The notes: generated by a model not told the origin, from the letters alone. A stretch of DNA of 64,000 bases from Arthrobacter sp. fls2-241-R2A-200 (GCF_030209745.1 NZ_JARVRJ010000008.1:62001-126000); one strand, 5' to 3'; positions 17,217 to 26,721 are shown, counted from the first letter of the stretch. Translations and numbers: made by a program.

Positions 17217-18854
17217 TTACTTACCGGTGATGTCGTAGTACAGCGGGACGCCGTCCCAGCCATAGTCGACATTGCTGACGTTGGTGCTCCAGCCGCCCTG
17301 GGCAACCTGGTACCACAGCGGGATGGCGGGGAGGTCCTGCAGCAGGATCTCCTGCGCCTTGTTCATGGCCTTGTTACCGTCAGCCACGGAGGATGCGGAG
17401 AGACCGTCGGAGATTGCCTTGTTGAAGGCCGGGTTGTCATAGCGGGCATCGTTGGATCCTGCGCCGGTCTTGTAGATCGGGCCGAGGAAGTTGTACAGCG
17501 ACGGGTAGTCAGCCTGCCAGCCGGCACGGATTGCGCCCGTCAGCTTGCCGGAGGTAGCCAGGTCGCGTGCTTCCTTGAAGGTCGGGAAGGAAAGGCCTTC
17601 CGCCTTGATGCCGAGGTTGTTCTTCAGCTGGTTCGTAACAGCATCGACCCAAGCCTTGTGGCCACCCTTGTCCGCGTTGTACGCGATGGTGAAGGTGGTG
17701 TTCGGGTCCCATTTCTGGATGGCGTCTGCCTTGGCCCAGAGTTCCTTTGCCTTGGCCGCATCGAACTTCAGGTTGTCAGAGCCCGGAACGTTGTCGCTGT
17801 AGCCATCCAGCACGGGGGACGTGAAGTCCTTGGCGGGCTGGCGGCCACCGCTGAAGATGACCTTGGTGATTTCGTCGCGGTTGATCGCCATCGAGATGGC
17901 CTGACGGCGAAGCTTACCGGCTTCACCGCTCCAGGCCGGCAGGTACTCCGGGATCGCGATGGTCTGGTTACCAGCGTAGGGCTTTTCGATTGAACGGTCG
18001 CCCAGGTCAGACTTGAAGTTCGCGACAGCGCTGGTGGGAATCGTCTGAAGGACATCCAGGTTGTTGCTGAGCAGGTCCTGGTACGCGGCGTCGTCGTTCT
18101 GGTAGATCTTGAACGTGATGCCACCGTTCTTGGCCTTGCGCGGACCGTTGTAGTCCGGGTTCGGAACAAGCGAGATCTGAACGTTGTGCTGCCAGCCGTT
18201 CTCGGCCATCTTGTACGGACCGTTACCTACCGGCTTTTCGCCGTAGGTCTTCGGGTCAGCCAAGGCAGCGGAAGGAACAGGCATGAAGGCTGTGTAGCCC
18301 AGGCGGAGCGGCCAGTCTGATTCAGGCTGCTTGAGCTCAACGGTGAAGGTGGTGTCGTCAACAACCTTCAAGCCGGACATCGTTGTCACGGTGGAGCCCG
18401 TAGCACTCGCCTCGTCGTAGCCCTTGATGCTCTCGAAGAAGGTCGCACTCAACTGTGCGTTCTTCGCAGCGGCACCGAAGTTCCAGGAATCAACGAACGT
18501 CTTGGCCGTGATGGCTTCGCCGTTGGTAAATTTCTGGTCCTTCTTGATCTTGATGGTGAAGTGCTGGGCGTCAGGCGCCTGGATGGAGTCGGCCAACTCG
18601 TTGACGGACTTGCCGTTTGCGTCGTAGCTGACCAGGCCGGCGAAGATCAGGGTGCCGATCTTGCCGCCGCCCACTTCGTTGATGTCGGCGGGCATGATCG
18701 GTCGCTGCGGCTCGGAGCCGTCGGCGATGATGACCTTATTGCTGTTGCCCGTTGATGAACTGGAGCTGTTACCGGAGCCGCCACTGCAACCGGACATTGC
18801 GAGGGCGAGGATCGCCGCTACGCCTAGAGCTTTGGAAGTGCGCGAGAAACGCAT
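17217..18854 (-). CDS. Peptide/nickel-type ABC transporter substrate-binding lipoprotein (SBP family 5)
   Basis: A 545-residue extracytoplasmic lipoprotein. The signal peptide ends in LAMSGC (lipidated Cys about residue 22), followed by a Gly/Ser-rich linker. The mature region shows family-5 features: PADINEVGGGKIGTLIFAGLV near the start, LRRQAISMAINRDEI, and AGWQADYPSLYNFLGPIY, in the style of OppA/DppA. Ligand not predictable. Start at 18854 follows AGGAGG. First gene of the importer operon, separated from the permeases by two hairpins. Confidence 0.92.
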   Translation of the reverse strand: MRFSRTSKALGVAAILALAMSGCSGGSGNSSSSSTGNSNKVIIADGSEPQRPIMPADINEVGGGKIGTLIFAGLVSYDANGKSVNELADSIQAPDAQHFTIKIKKDQKFTNGEAITAKTFVDSWNFGAAAKNAQLSATFFESIKGYDEASATGSTVTTMSGLKVVDDTTFTVELKQPESDWPLRLGYTAFMPVPSAALADPKTYGEKPVGNGPYKMAENGWQHNVQISLVPNPDYNGPRKAKNGGITFKIYQNDDAAYQDLLSNNLDVLQTIPTSAVANFKSDLGDRSIEKPYAGNQTIAIPEYLPAWSGEAGKLRRQAISMAINRDEITKVIFSGGRQPAKDFTSPVLDGYSDNVPGSDNLKFDAAKAKELWAKADAIQKWDPNTTFTIAYNADKGGHKAWVDAVTNQLKNNLGIKAEGLSFPTFKEARDLATSGKLTGAIRAGWQADYPSLYNFLGPIYKTGAGSNDARYDNPAFNKAISDGLSASSVADGNKAMNKAQEILLQDLPAIPLWYQVAQGGWSTNVSNVDYGWDGVPLYYDITGK

Positions 18855-19200
18855 TCCGCCTCCTATGAGTCGTGGAGTTGAGGAGGGAAAATTCATGATC
18901 TCCCCCAGGCGCGGACACAGCTAGCTACTGTGACGTTGCCTACATGTGAGTGTAAGCCTACCCACATTGTGTCCGAATGTTGGAACATGCTGGGCAAACC
19001 GTAACCGTTCCGCAACCTCCGGATGCCTAAATTGTCGGGGATTTCAAGTCAAACGTTACTCGGTGGTAGCATTCGCTGTCTGACAGCAGGACAGGGCACC
19101 TCCTGCGGTGTTCACCCACAGTTTGCCCTGCCGCATCCGGAGATTAATTACTGGTCAGTAGCGTCGAAGGCTCTTGCCAGACCATCTTGGGAGCCTCCGC
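18855..19200. other. Divergent intergenic region, 346 bp
   Basis: No convincing gene. It holds the putative promoter of the peptide importer operon on the left (18949-18977) and should hold the promoter of the DUF6454-like gene on the right, for which I see a GGGAG ribosome site at about 19188 but no clear -10. A dyad CC-N-ACATT-N7-AATGT-N-GG overlaps the importer -35 region. Confidence 0.5.
18949..18977 (-). promoter_or_regulatory. Putative promoter of the peptide importer operon
   Basis: On the minus strand TTCGGA (18977-18972) and TACACT (18954-18949) are separated by exactly 17 bp. The -35 is covered by an inverted repeat ACATT-N7-AATGT that could bind a regulator. Predicted leader about 88 nt. 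Confidence 0.5.
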
Positions 19201-20226
19201 ATGAGCACGAAAAAAACCAGTACCATCATCACGTCCGTCGCCGCGGTCATACTGGCCGCATCCGCCGTCGTTGGCACTGCCGCTGCGCAGGCGTCAAACG
19301 GAAACGATCAGAACGGCAGGAAAGACCAGTCCGAAGGACGCGGCCAAACGGACACCGCTCTGGCAACTGCCTTCGGCGGCGTCGACCGCAATACCTCGTG
19401 GCAACAGACATCAAAGCTGAAGTTGAACTTCCCCACGTTTCACACCGAGGGAATCGCCTTCAGCCAGGACCACATCTTCCTGTCGTCCGTCCAGATCATT
19501 GAGCCGACGGTCAAATTCGCCACTCCGCAAGGCGGCTTTGACCGCACTCCCGGCAAGGGCATCGGTCATTTGTTCGTGATGGACAAGGCGGGAAATTTGC
19601 AAAAGGACATTGTCCTGGGTGAGGGCGACATGTACCACCCAGGTGGCATCGACTTCGACGGCACCAATGTATGGGTCCCGGTGGCACAGTACCGGCCCAA
19701 CAGCAGCGCCATCATCTACCGGATCGATGCTAAGACCATGGACGTGCACAAGCAGTTCGAGGTGAAGGACCACTTCGGCGGCATCGTCATGGACAAAGAG
19801 ACGGGCCACCTTGTCGGCAACACGTGGGGTTCGCGCCGTTTCGCTGAATGGGACCTGCAGGGCAAGCAGCTCGCTACCTGGGACAACCCCAACTACTTCA
19901 TCGACTACCAGGACTGCCAGTACGTACCCCGGTCCAAGATGTTGTGCGCCGGGATCACCAACCTCCCGCAGACGCCCGCAGCCGGCGGAACCAGCGCGAC
20001 ATATGAATTGGGCGGCATCGCCATGATCGACCTCAAGTCGCACAACGTGGTTCGTGACGTTCCGTTCCAGCAATGGTCCACTGCCGGGCACGTAGCCACC
20101 CGCAACCCCTTTAAAATGACCGCGGACGGAAACCACCTCACCATGAAGGTCGCTCCGGACAACGGCGACGAAGGCAACGGCACCGAGATCCTCACCTACG
20201 AAGCAACGGTCGCCCCCGCCCAGTGA
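19201..20226 (+). CDS. Secreted protein of the DUF6454 type
   Basis: A 341-residue protein with an N-terminal signal peptide (hydrophobic SVAAVILAASAVVGTAAAQA) and no lipobox, so probably exported and released. The mature part has repeats rich in Gly, Asp and aromatic residues (HTEGIAFSQDHIFLSSVQ; YHPGGIDFDGTNVWVPVAQYRP; HFGGIVMDKETGHLVGNTWGSRRF) suggestive of a beta-propeller. I recall this as a domain of unknown function common in actinobacteria; the activity is not known. Start at 19201 follows GGGAG. Divergent from the peptide importer. Confidence 0.75.
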   Translation: MSTKKTSTIITSVAAVILAASAVVGTAAAQASNGNDQNGRKDQSEGRGQTDTALATAFGGVDRNTSWQQTSKLKLNFPTFHTEGIAFSQDHIFLSSVQIIEPTVKFATPQGGFDRTPGKGIGHLFVMDKAGNLQKDIVLGEGDMYHPGGIDFDGTNVWVPVAQYRPNSSAIIYRIDAKTMDVHKQFEVKDHFGGIVMDKETGHLVGNTWGSRRFAEWDLQGKQLATWDNPNYFIDYQDCQYVPRSKMLCAGITNLPQTPAAGGTSATYELGGIAMIDLKSHNVVRDVPFQQWSTAGHVATRNPFKMTADGNHLTMKVAPDNGDEGNGTEILTYEATVAPAQ

Positions 20227-20233
20227 ACACGGA

Positions 20234-20296
20234 GCCGCCGTCGTGGAGCACCGGGCGCCGCCGCTGGGCGCTGAGTGGCGGACTCACGACGGCGGC
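20234..20296. terminator. Large stem-loop after the DUF6454-like gene
   Basis: The 12-nt arms GCCGCCGTCGTG and CACGACGGCGGC are perfect complements enclosing a GC-rich loop that can itself fold. It starts 8 bp after the stop codon at 20226. Confidence 0.65.
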
Positions 20297-20346
20297 CGCC
20301 GCCTTATGATGATGATCAGTCGCCGCTCCATCGTCTAAGGGAAGCC

Positions 20347-21411
20347 ATGCCCCACTCCTCGCAACCGCTACGCAAACTGGGATTCCTCACCATTGGTTTG
20401 TTCGATCCCGCGGATCCAGGCGCGGGCCACGAATCGACATTGCAGATCATCGAGTTGGGTGAGCGGCTCGGTTTCGACAGCGCCTGGCTGCGCCACCGCC
20501 ACCTGCAGTTTGGCATCTCTTCCCCGATTGCCATCATGGCGGCGGCCAGCCAGCGCACCTCGCGCATCGAACTTGGAACCGCGGTAACCCCCATGGGATG
20601 GGAAAACCCGCTGCGTTTGGCCGAAGATTTAGCCACTGTGGACCTTCTCGCGGGCGGCCGAATCAATCCAGGCCTGAGCGTGGGCGAACCCATGCACTAT
20701 GGCACTGTGAAACACGAGTTATACCCGGATTCGGCGGAGCTGGAAGACTTCAGCTACACACGATTGGAACGCTTGGCACGCTTGGTTGCGGGCGAACCGG
20801 TACGGGAGTTTTCCGGCAAGCAGGGAGTGGTTGAGGAGTTCTCGAACCGGGTGGAACCGCACTCGAAGGGGCTTCGCGAACGCCTCTGGTACGGGGCGGC
20901 CAGCAGGCAATCAGCAACGTGGGCCGGTGCCCACGGATTCAACCTACTCTCCAGCAGTGTGGTCTTCGCCGAGCGGGATCAGGAGCCGGTGTTCGCCAGC
21001 ATCCAGCAAGACCAGATCCGCGCCTTCCGCGAAGCCGCGGCGGCATCGGCCCAAGCACAGGGACCAGCCCGCGTCTCGCAGGGCTTGGTGGTCATACCCA
21101 CCGATTCAGCCACGGCGCAACAACGGAAGAAGTACCACCGATACGTTGACGAGCGGACTCCCCGGACCCTGGCTCCCCAAGGGCCCAAAGGCATGCTGTT
21201 CGCGCCGGACCTTATTGGTACGAGTGATGAGATCGCGGAGCAGCTGTATGCGCACGCGGGCTTCCAAGAGGTGGACGAGGTGGCGTTCGCGCTGCCCTTT
21301 AGCTTCGACCACGAAGACTACATACAAATACTTTCTGACATCGCCACCAAACTAGGACCAGCCCTCGGGTGGGCCCCCGGAGCAACCGCGCCGGCGCGAG
21401 CCAACGCGTAG
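20347..21411 (+). CDS. Luciferase-like (LLM class) flavin-dependent oxidoreductase
   Basis: A 354-residue bacterial-luciferase-like monooxygenase. It begins KLGFLTIGLFDP, then DSAWLRHRHLQFGISSPIAIMAAASQRTSRIELGTAVTPMGWENPLRLAEDLATVDLLAGGRINPGLSVG, the canonical TIM-barrel start of F420- or FMN-dependent LLM enzymes. The substrate cannot be predicted; family members oxidise alkanesulfonates, aldehydes or F420-linked substrates. Start at 20347 follows AAGGGAAG. It lies after a terminator, so it is probably transcribed alone, and converges with the XRE regulator. Confidence 0.85.
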   Translation: MPHSSQPLRKLGFLTIGLFDPADPGAGHESTLQIIELGERLGFDSAWLRHRHLQFGISSPIAIMAAASQRTSRIELGTAVTPMGWENPLRLAEDLATVDLLAGGRINPGLSVGEPMHYGTVKHELYPDSAELEDFSYTRLERLARLVAGEPVREFSGKQGVVEEFSNRVEPHSKGLRERLWYGAASRQSATWAGAHGFNLLSSSVVFAERDQEPVFASIQQDQIRAFREAAAASAQAQGPARVSQGLVVIPTDSATAQQRKKYHRYVDERTPRTLAPQGPKGMLFAPDLIGTSDEIAEQLYAHAGFQEVDEVAFALPFSFDHEDYIQILSDIATKLGPALGWAPGATAPARANA

Positions 21412-21433
21412 CCCGGCCGAGGGGACCGACACA

Positions 21434-22333
21434 TCAGCTGACTGTCTTGGAGGTTTCCTGATGGGGCGGCTCTGCTACGGCTCCACTAGCTGCCCAACTG
21501 GCCAGCAACCGCAATCGCTCAGCGCTGGGCGAGCCTGGCTCCGCAGTGTAGATCATGAGCACGCACCCCGGATCGGCCGTCATAACGAGTTCTTCGTAAG
21601 CAAGGGTGAGCTCGCCCACCACGGGATGGTTGAACCGCTTTGTGCCCGCCCCGTGGGTCCGGACGTCATGCGCGCCCCACAGCCGCCGGAATACGTCGCT
21701 CTGCGTTGACAACTCACCAACGAGGTTCTGGAGGTCTTTGTCGTTGGGGTCCCGTCCGGCTTCGGTCCGCATGATCGCCACGCACATCCCGGCGAAGAGC
21801 TCCCAATCCGGATAGAAGTCCTTGGACGCAGGGTCAAGGAATTGGAACCGGGCCAGATTCGGAGTGCGACCCCCGGAACCGATCAGGGGTGCGTAGAAAG
21901 CACGTCCGAGCTCGTTCGTGGCAAGGAGATCCTGATGCTGGTCTTGAACGAAGGCAACGCCGTCGGTAATTGTGTTGAGCACCCAGCGCAAGCTGGGTCG
22001 ACTGGCGACATTACTCGTTGATCGGCGGCGGGGGCGCCCGGACAGCGGAATGCCGTCGGCCGCGCGGGCAAGGTCAAAGAGGTGGGTCCGCTCCGTGTCA
22101 TCGAGGAAAAGTGCGCGCGCAATGGCGTCGAGCACGGATGAGGAGGCTCCTCCGAGGGCACCACGTTCGAGCTTTGCGTAGTACTCGACGCTGACGTCCG
22201 CGAGCGCGGCAACCTCAGTGCGGCGAAGCCCGGCAACGCGCCTGTTCGGGCCGGCAGGAAGCCCGGCCCGCTCGGGGGTGATCTTTGCCCGGCGCGACAT
22301 CAAGAACTCGCGTACCTCGGCTTTATTGTCCAT
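21434..22333 (-). CDS. XRE-family regulator with MmyB-like ligand domain
   Basis: A 299-residue regulator. The N-terminal helix-turn-helix reads RRTEVAALADVSVEYYAKLERG, and the rest matches the MmyB-like sensory domain seen in many actinobacterial repressors of small-molecule exporters. Start at 22333 (MDNKAEVREFLMSRRAKITPERAGLP) matches the family; the longer open frame upstream is not conserved. It is divergent from an MFS transporter, 136 bp apart, a typical regulator-exporter pairing, so control of that transporter is a reasonable inference. Confidence 0.9.
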   Translation of the reverse strand: MDNKAEVREFLMSRRAKITPERAGLPAGPNRRVAGLRRTEVAALADVSVEYYAKLERGALGGASSSVLDAIARALFLDDTERTHLFDLARAADGIPLSGRPRRRSTSNVASRPSLRWVLNTITDGVAFVQDQHQDLLATNELGRAFYAPLIGSGGRTPNLARFQFLDPASKDFYPDWELFAGMCVAIMRTEAGRDPNDKDLQNLVGELSTQSDVFRRLWGAHDVRTHGAGTKRFNHPVVGELTLAYEELVMTADPGCVLMIYTAEPGSPSAERLRLLASWAASGAVAEPPHQETSKTVS

Positions 22334-22469
22334 GCCACGAGAATACGTCCCTCCAAACTCCGCTGGGGTCCCCTGCTGGTACACCGTTTGATGGAGACTC
22401 CCACCCCTGAGACGCCGCGTGTTGACTGGATAAGGATCCCGACACCCTGAGTCGCGAACAAGGAGAAGA

Positions 22470-23687
22470 ATGACCACCACCGCCCCGGCACCGTCCCTGA
22501 AGTTAGCCGACGAGCCGAAACGGCTGCCCTTAGCCAGCTTGGCCGCTCTTGCCGTCATAGGCTTTGTACTGGTCGCGATGGAGACCATGCCGGCGGGGCT
22601 GCTGCCGGTCATTGCCGCCGGAATGGACATACGCGAAGGCACCGTCGGACTGTTCGTCAGCGCCTATGCCCTAGGCACCGTGATCGTCACCATCCCCGCA
22701 ATTACGCTGACCCGGGGCATGCGCCGGAAGCCATTGCTCCTCGGCGCTATCGGCGGCCTCATCCTGGCTAATACCACCACTGCCCTTTCAAGCGACGTAG
22801 CCCTCTCCCTGGCATCGCGTTTCCTCGCTGGGGCGTTCTCCGGAATCATCTGGGGAATGCTGGCCGCCTACGGCCGGAAGATCAGCCCTCCCTCCCGAGC
22901 CGGGCTCTCCTTGGCGGTCGTCTCCGTCGGGGCGCCCGTCGGATTCGCACTCGGCACACCCCTTGGCTCCTGGATCGGAACGAGTCTTGGCTGGCGCTGG
23001 GCATTCGCCGGCCTCACAGGGGTTGCCCTCATCGCTGCTGCGTTAATTGCTGTGATCGCGCCCGACGCACCAGGGCAATCCGGGACCTCACGGCTCCCCC
23101 TGGTCCGGGTCTTTCGCATTCCGGGTATCGCAGTGATCCTAGCGGTCATTTTCACGTGGATGCTGGCCCACAACACCATCTACACCTACATCGCACCGTA
23201 CCTGAGGACCACAGGCACCAGTCTCACGGCCGACGTCGAACTCTTCATCTTCGGTGTGGCCTCGATCGCCGGAATCATCATTACCGGTGCGGTCCTGGAC
23301 CGCCACCCCCGCCCCCTTTTGCACGGAAGCGTCATCGCGTTCATCGCCGCGGCAGTGGTGCTGCTCTTCGGCAATACGTCGGGCCCCGCGATCATCGCGG
23401 CCACCATCCTGTGGGGCATCACATTCGGCGGGGCTCCTGCCCAGCTGCAAGCTGCCCTGACCGTCACTGGAGGGGAGGATTCCGACGTCGCAAATTCATT
23501 CTTGCCAGTAGCGTTCAACCTGGCCATCTTCGCCGCCGGCGTTCTCGGAGCCGCGTTGCTAACGAACTTCAGCGCCTTGGTGCTCACGATCGTGATGATC
23601 GTCGCCGGTCTGGCCGCACTCCTACTGACCATCTACGGACGCCGTACGGCGTTCCTCCCCAGCCCCTCACCGACAGAAGGTCCATGA
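22470..23687 (+). CDS. MFS transporter, drug/sugar-efflux (AraJ-like) type
   Basis: A 405-residue polytopic membrane protein with about 12 hydrophobic spans. METMPAGLLPVIAAGMDIREGTVGLFVSAYALGTVI is characteristic of the DHA1/AraJ group, and motif A-like RGMRRKPLLL follows TM2-3. Likely a proton-driven exporter; substrate unknown. ATG follows AAGGAGAAG. Its stop overlaps the ATG of a 23-residue ORF (ATGA), followed by the cupin gene, so the three are probably one transcript under the divergent XRE regulator. Confidence 0.88.
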   Translation: MTTTAPAPSLKLADEPKRLPLASLAALAVIGFVLVAMETMPAGLLPVIAAGMDIREGTVGLFVSAYALGTVIVTIPAITLTRGMRRKPLLLGAIGGLILANTTTALSSDVALSLASRFLAGAFSGIIWGMLAAYGRKISPPSRAGLSLAVVSVGAPVGFALGTPLGSWIGTSLGWRWAFAGLTGVALIAAALIAVIAPDAPGQSGTSRLPLVRVFRIPGIAVILAVIFTWMLAHNTIYTYIAPYLRTTGTSLTADVELFIFGVASIAGIIITGAVLDRHPRPLLHGSVIAFIAAAVVLLFGNTSGPAIIAATILWGITFGGAPAQLQAALTVTGGEDSDVANSFLPVAFNLAIFAAGVLGAALLTNFSALVLTIVMIVAGLAALLLTIYGRRTAFLPSPSPTEGP

Positions 23688-23755
23688 CGTCCGACCAACC
23701 CAAGGGCATGCCCGAAATGGGTGTGGCAAAGGAATTTTTCAGCGATAAAGAGTAG
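23684..23755 (+). CDS. Possible 23-residue peptide coupled to the MFS gene
   Basis: A 23-codon frame starts at an ATG overlapping the MFS stop by 4 bp and ends at TAG 7 bp before the cupin ATG. The product is charged (MTSDQPKGMPEMGVAKEFFS and three more residues) and could be a small leader or coupling peptide, or the remnant of a longer gene. The overlap and tight spacing are the only support. Confidence 0.35.
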   Translation: MTSDQPKGMPEMGVAKEFFSDKE

Positions 23756-23762
23756 GAAAACC

Positions 23763-24164
23763 ATGAATATCGAACCCACCGGCCCCACCACCAAAAACCC
23801 GGCCGCGCAGTTCGCCGGCGATGTCTGGCTCGACCCGATCGCAGTTCCCCACGAGCAGGACCAGACGATGGTAGTTGCCACTGTGCGCTTCGCTCCAGGA
23901 GCCCGCACAGCCTGGCACTCCCACAAACACGGCCAGTACCTTCGCGTGACCCAAGGCGTGGCCCGCTTCGGCGGCCGCGACGGCAAGATCATCGAAGTTC
24001 ACCCAGGACAGACTCTGTACACGGCGCCCGGCGAGGGGCACTGGCATGCGGCCGCCCCCGGTTGCTTCATGGAACACATCGCCATGCTCCAGAACGGCGA
24101 AGATCCCTCCACCACGACAACTTGGGGAGAGCACGTTAGCGACGATGAGTACAACGGCAAGTAG
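23763..24164 (+). CDS. Cupin-domain protein, hydroxynitrile-lyase-like metal site
   Basis: A 133-residue single-domain cupin. The metal-binding set H52, H54, Q58 (WHSHKHGQ) and H93 (GEGHWH) has the same spacing as the manganese site of bacterial cupin hydroxynitrile lyases; many relatives are annotated as cupin or carboxymuconolactone-linked proteins with unproven roles. Start at 23763 is preceded by GAGTAGGA. It follows the MFS exporter and may handle the same compound. Enzyme activity is inference; the cupin fold is well supported. Confidence 0.85.
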   Translation: MNIEPTGPTTKNPAAQFAGDVWLDPIAVPHEQDQTMVVATVRFAPGARTAWHSHKHGQYLRVTQGVARFGGRDGKIIEVHPGQTLYTAPGEGHWHAAAPGCFMEHIAMLQNGEDPSTTTTWGEHVSDDEYNGK

Positions 24165-24208
24165 AGGGCCACTCCAGCGGCGATCGCAAAAGCTCCAGGA
24201 GGTTAACG

Positions 24209-25294
24209 CTAGACGTTAAACCTGAACTCCACCACGTCGCCGTCGGCCATCACATACTCTTTGCCTTCGATCCGAACCTTGCCCCGGGATTTGGCTTCGG
24301 ACATGGAACCGGCGTCGATGAGGTCATCGAAGGAAACGACTTCGGCCTTGATGAACCCACGTTGGAAGTCGGAGTGGATCACGCCAGCGGCTTGGGGTGC
24401 GGTGTCGCCTTGGCGAATAGTCCACGCACGGGTTTCCTTGGGGCCAGCCGTCAGGTATGTCTGCAGGCCCAGCGTGTGGAAACCGACGCGCGCCAACTGG
24501 TCGAGGCCGGATTCGGTCTGACCGTTCATTTCCAGCATCTCGCGAGCTTCGTCCTCGTCCAGTTCCACGAGGTCCGATTCCAGCTTGGCATCAAGGAAGA
24601 TGGCGTCCGCAGGGGCCACCAAGGCCCGGAGTTCGTCCTGCTTTGCCGGATCTCCGAGAATCCCTTCATCCGCATTGAAAACGTAGATGAAGGGCTTTGC
24701 GGTGAGGAGGCCCAACTCCTTGAGGTGTGCCATCTCCAACTTGTCGCTCTTGATGGACGAGAAAATGGTGTCACCGCGCTCGAGTACAGCTTGGGCGGCC
24801 TTGATGGCGGCCAGCTCCGCGGCGTCGCGCTTCTTGATCTTGACTTCTTTTTCGATGCGCGGGATCGCGTTTTCGATGGTCTGGAGATCGGCCAGGATGA
24901 GCTCGGTGTTGATGGTCTCCATGTCTGAGCGCGGATCTACCTTGCCGTCCACGTGGATGACATCCGGGTCGTCGAACACGCGCACCACCTGCGCGATAGC
25001 CTCGGCCTCGCGGATGTTTGCGAGGAACTTGTTGCCCAAGCCCTCACCCTCCGATGCGCCCTTAACGATCCCGGCAATGTCCACGAACGAGACCGGCGCC
25101 GGCAAAAGACGCTGCGAACCGAAGATCTCCGCGAGCTTAGCCAAACGGGGATCCGGCAGGTTGACGACGCCGACATTCGGTTCGATCGTTGCGAACGGAT
25201 AATTCGCAGCAAGCACCTGGTTGCGGGTCAGTGCGTTGAAAAGAGTTGATTTGCCGACGTTGGGCAGTCCGACGATGCCAATAGTAAGAGCCAC
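24209..25294 (-). CDS. ychF: Redox-regulated ATPase/GTPase YchF (Obg family)
   Basis: A 361-residue P-loop NTPase. Near the N-terminus is [19 protein letters not shown], then [31 protein letters not shown], a coiled-coil insertion and a C-terminal TGS domain ending [18 protein letters not shown]. YchF hydrolyses ATP and binds ribosomes. GTG at 25294 is preferred over ATG at 25300 because conserved sequence begins there and TAGAAT sits 8 nt upstream of it with no SD. Converges with the cupin gene and diverges from rmuC. Confidence 0.95.
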   Translation of the reverse strand: MALTIGIVGLPNVGKSTLFNALTRNQVLAANYPFATIEPNVGVVNLPDPRLAKLAEIFGSQRLLPAPVSFVDIAGIVKGASEGEGLGNKFLANIREAEAIAQVVRVFDDPDVIHVDGKVDPRSDMETINTELILADLQTIENAIPRIEKEVKIKKRDAAELAAIKAAQAVLERGDTIFSSIKSDKLEMAHLKELGLLTAKPFIYVFNADEGILGDPAKQDELRALVAPADAIFLDAKLESDLVELDEDEAREMLEMNGQTESGLDQLARVGFHTLGLQTYLTAGPKETRAWTIRQGDTAPQAAGVIHSDFQRGFIKAEVVSFDDLIDAGSMSEAKSRGKVRIEGKEYVMADGDVVEFRFNV

Positions 25295-25302
25295 GAGCAT
25301 AG

Positions 25303-25308
25303 ATTCTA
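25303..25308 (-). promoter_or_regulatory. -10 box of ychF, leaderless
   Basis: TAGAAT on the minus strand, 8 nt before the GTG at 25294. Confidence 0.5.
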
Positions 25309-25428
25309 CCCGTTGGGGTGTTCTCGGCGCCTACCGCCCAAAGCACGCCCCCGGCGCGGTGCCCCGCCGCAGTGCCACGGCGCGGCTGCTTTGCTAAAAC
25401 TGTCGTACCCCTGTGACAGGGTTGCTGC

Positions 25429-26673
25429 ATGGATGGATTTGGATTGGTCTTGGCCCTGTTGATGCTGCTGATCGGCGCCGTCGTCGGTCTCGTTGCCGGT
25501 TACGTGCTCTTCCGGCGTCGGGGCGTGGGGTTGGAGGAAGACTTCGACGCCGTATCGTCGCGGCTCTCGGAGGTGACGGCGCAACTGGCTGCAGCCGATG
25601 CCGAACGGCGCCTGTTGTTTACCCAAAACCGTGAACTCAGCGCTGCCAGGAACACAGACAGCAACGTGCTCCAGGCCTTGGCTCCCGTCGCTGACAAGCT
25701 GACGGCCGTGCAACAACAGGTCGCTCTCTTGGAACGGGACAGGGTAGAACAATATGGTCAGCTCGCCCAGCAGCTCCAGGATGCCCGGTTGTCCGACGAA
25801 CAACTGCTGCGATCCACGCATGCTTTGGCTTCTGCACTCCGGTCCAACAGTGCACGCGGACAGTGGGGCGAGGTCCAGCTGCGCCGTGTGGTGGAAGCCT
25901 CCGGAATGCTCCGGCACGTCGACTTCCATGAGCAGGTCCACTCAGGCAGCACGGAGAACACCCTGCGGCCGGACCTCGTGGTTCAACTGCCAGGCGGCAA
26001 GCAACTGGTAGTGGATGCCAAGGTTCCGCTTTCGGCCTATCTGGAGGCCCAAGAGCAAATCAACGACGGCGGCTCCACAGGCGAATCAGTGGCGGCGGCC
26101 GGGCAGCTCAACTCCGTACTTCGTGACCCCAAGGCGCTCCTGGCTCGGCATGCCAAGGCACTCAAGGCACACATCGATGCCCTGGCAGCCAAGAAGTACT
26201 GGGACATTCCCGGGAGCTCACCAGAGCTGGTCATCTGCTTCCTCCCGGCGGAGTCCATTTTGGCTGCGGCGCTCGAAGCCGACCCGGCTTTGCTTGAGTA
26301 CGCCTTGTCCAAAAACGTGGTGCTCGCTTCGCCTGGAACGCTACTGGCGGTCCTCAAATCCGTGGCTTTCACATGGCGCCAGGATGTCCTGACGGACAGC
26401 GCCCACCAACTCTTCGAGCTCGCCAAGCAGCTGTATGAGCGCATGGGCACCCTCGGCGAAAATGTGGGGAAACTGGGAAGTTCCCTGAAAACGTCCGTCG
26501 ACCGTTACAACGCCTTAGTAGGGACCTTGGAGGCCCGGGTTCTTCCGACGGCCCGGAAGCTCAACAGCATGGATGACTCCGGTTTGGCCACGCCAATGTC
26601 CGTGGAGGCCGTCCCCCGCGGGTTGGCAGCCCCTGAACTGCTCACGGTGGACACCGAGGAATCAGCCGCTTAA
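25429..26673 (+). CDS. rmuC: DNA recombination protein RmuC
   Basis: A 414-residue protein with an N-terminal membrane anchor (about residues 5-27: VLALLMLLIGAVVGLVAGYVLF), a long coiled coil rich in Ala, Gln and Glu to about residue 130, and the conserved RmuC nuclease-like domain containing NSARGQWGEVQLRRVVEASGML and DAKVPLSAYLEA. RmuC limits inversions at short inverted repeats in E. coli. Complete length. Divergent from ychF; ends at a strong terminator. Confidence 0.93.
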   Translation: MDGFGLVLALLMLLIGAVVGLVAGYVLFRRRGVGLEEDFDAVSSRLSEVTAQLAAADAERRLLFTQNRELSAARNTDSNVLQALAPVADKLTAVQQQVALLERDRVEQYGQLAQQLQDARLSDEQLLRSTHALASALRSNSARGQWGEVQLRRVVEASGMLRHVDFHEQVHSGSTENTLRPDLVVQLPGGKQLVVDAKVPLSAYLEAQEQINDGGSTGESVAAAGQLNSVLRDPKALLARHAKALKAHIDALAAKKYWDIPGSSPELVICFLPAESILAAALEADPALLEYALSKNVVLASPGTLLAVLKSVAFTWRQDVLTDSAHQLFELAKQLYERMGTLGENVGKLGSSLKTSVDRYNALVGTLEARVLPTARKLNSMDDSGLATPMSVEAVPRGLAAPELLTVDTEESAA

Positions 26674-26679
26674 CGAACT

Positions 26680-26721
26680 CGCCCGCAGTGCGTCCCCGGA
26701 AACGGGGGCACACTGCGGGCG
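26680..26721 (+). terminator. Strong stem-loop terminator after rmuC
   Basis: CGCCCGCAGTG pairs with CACTGCGGGCG; an inner TCCCCG/CGGGGG closes on a GAAA tetraloop. It starts 6 bp past the rmuC stop. Confidence 0.8.

Noticed and set aside
19023..19502. A 159-codon ORF overlapping the start of the DUF6454-like gene
   Set aside because: Out of frame with the conserved secreted protein, and its second half is a shadow of it.
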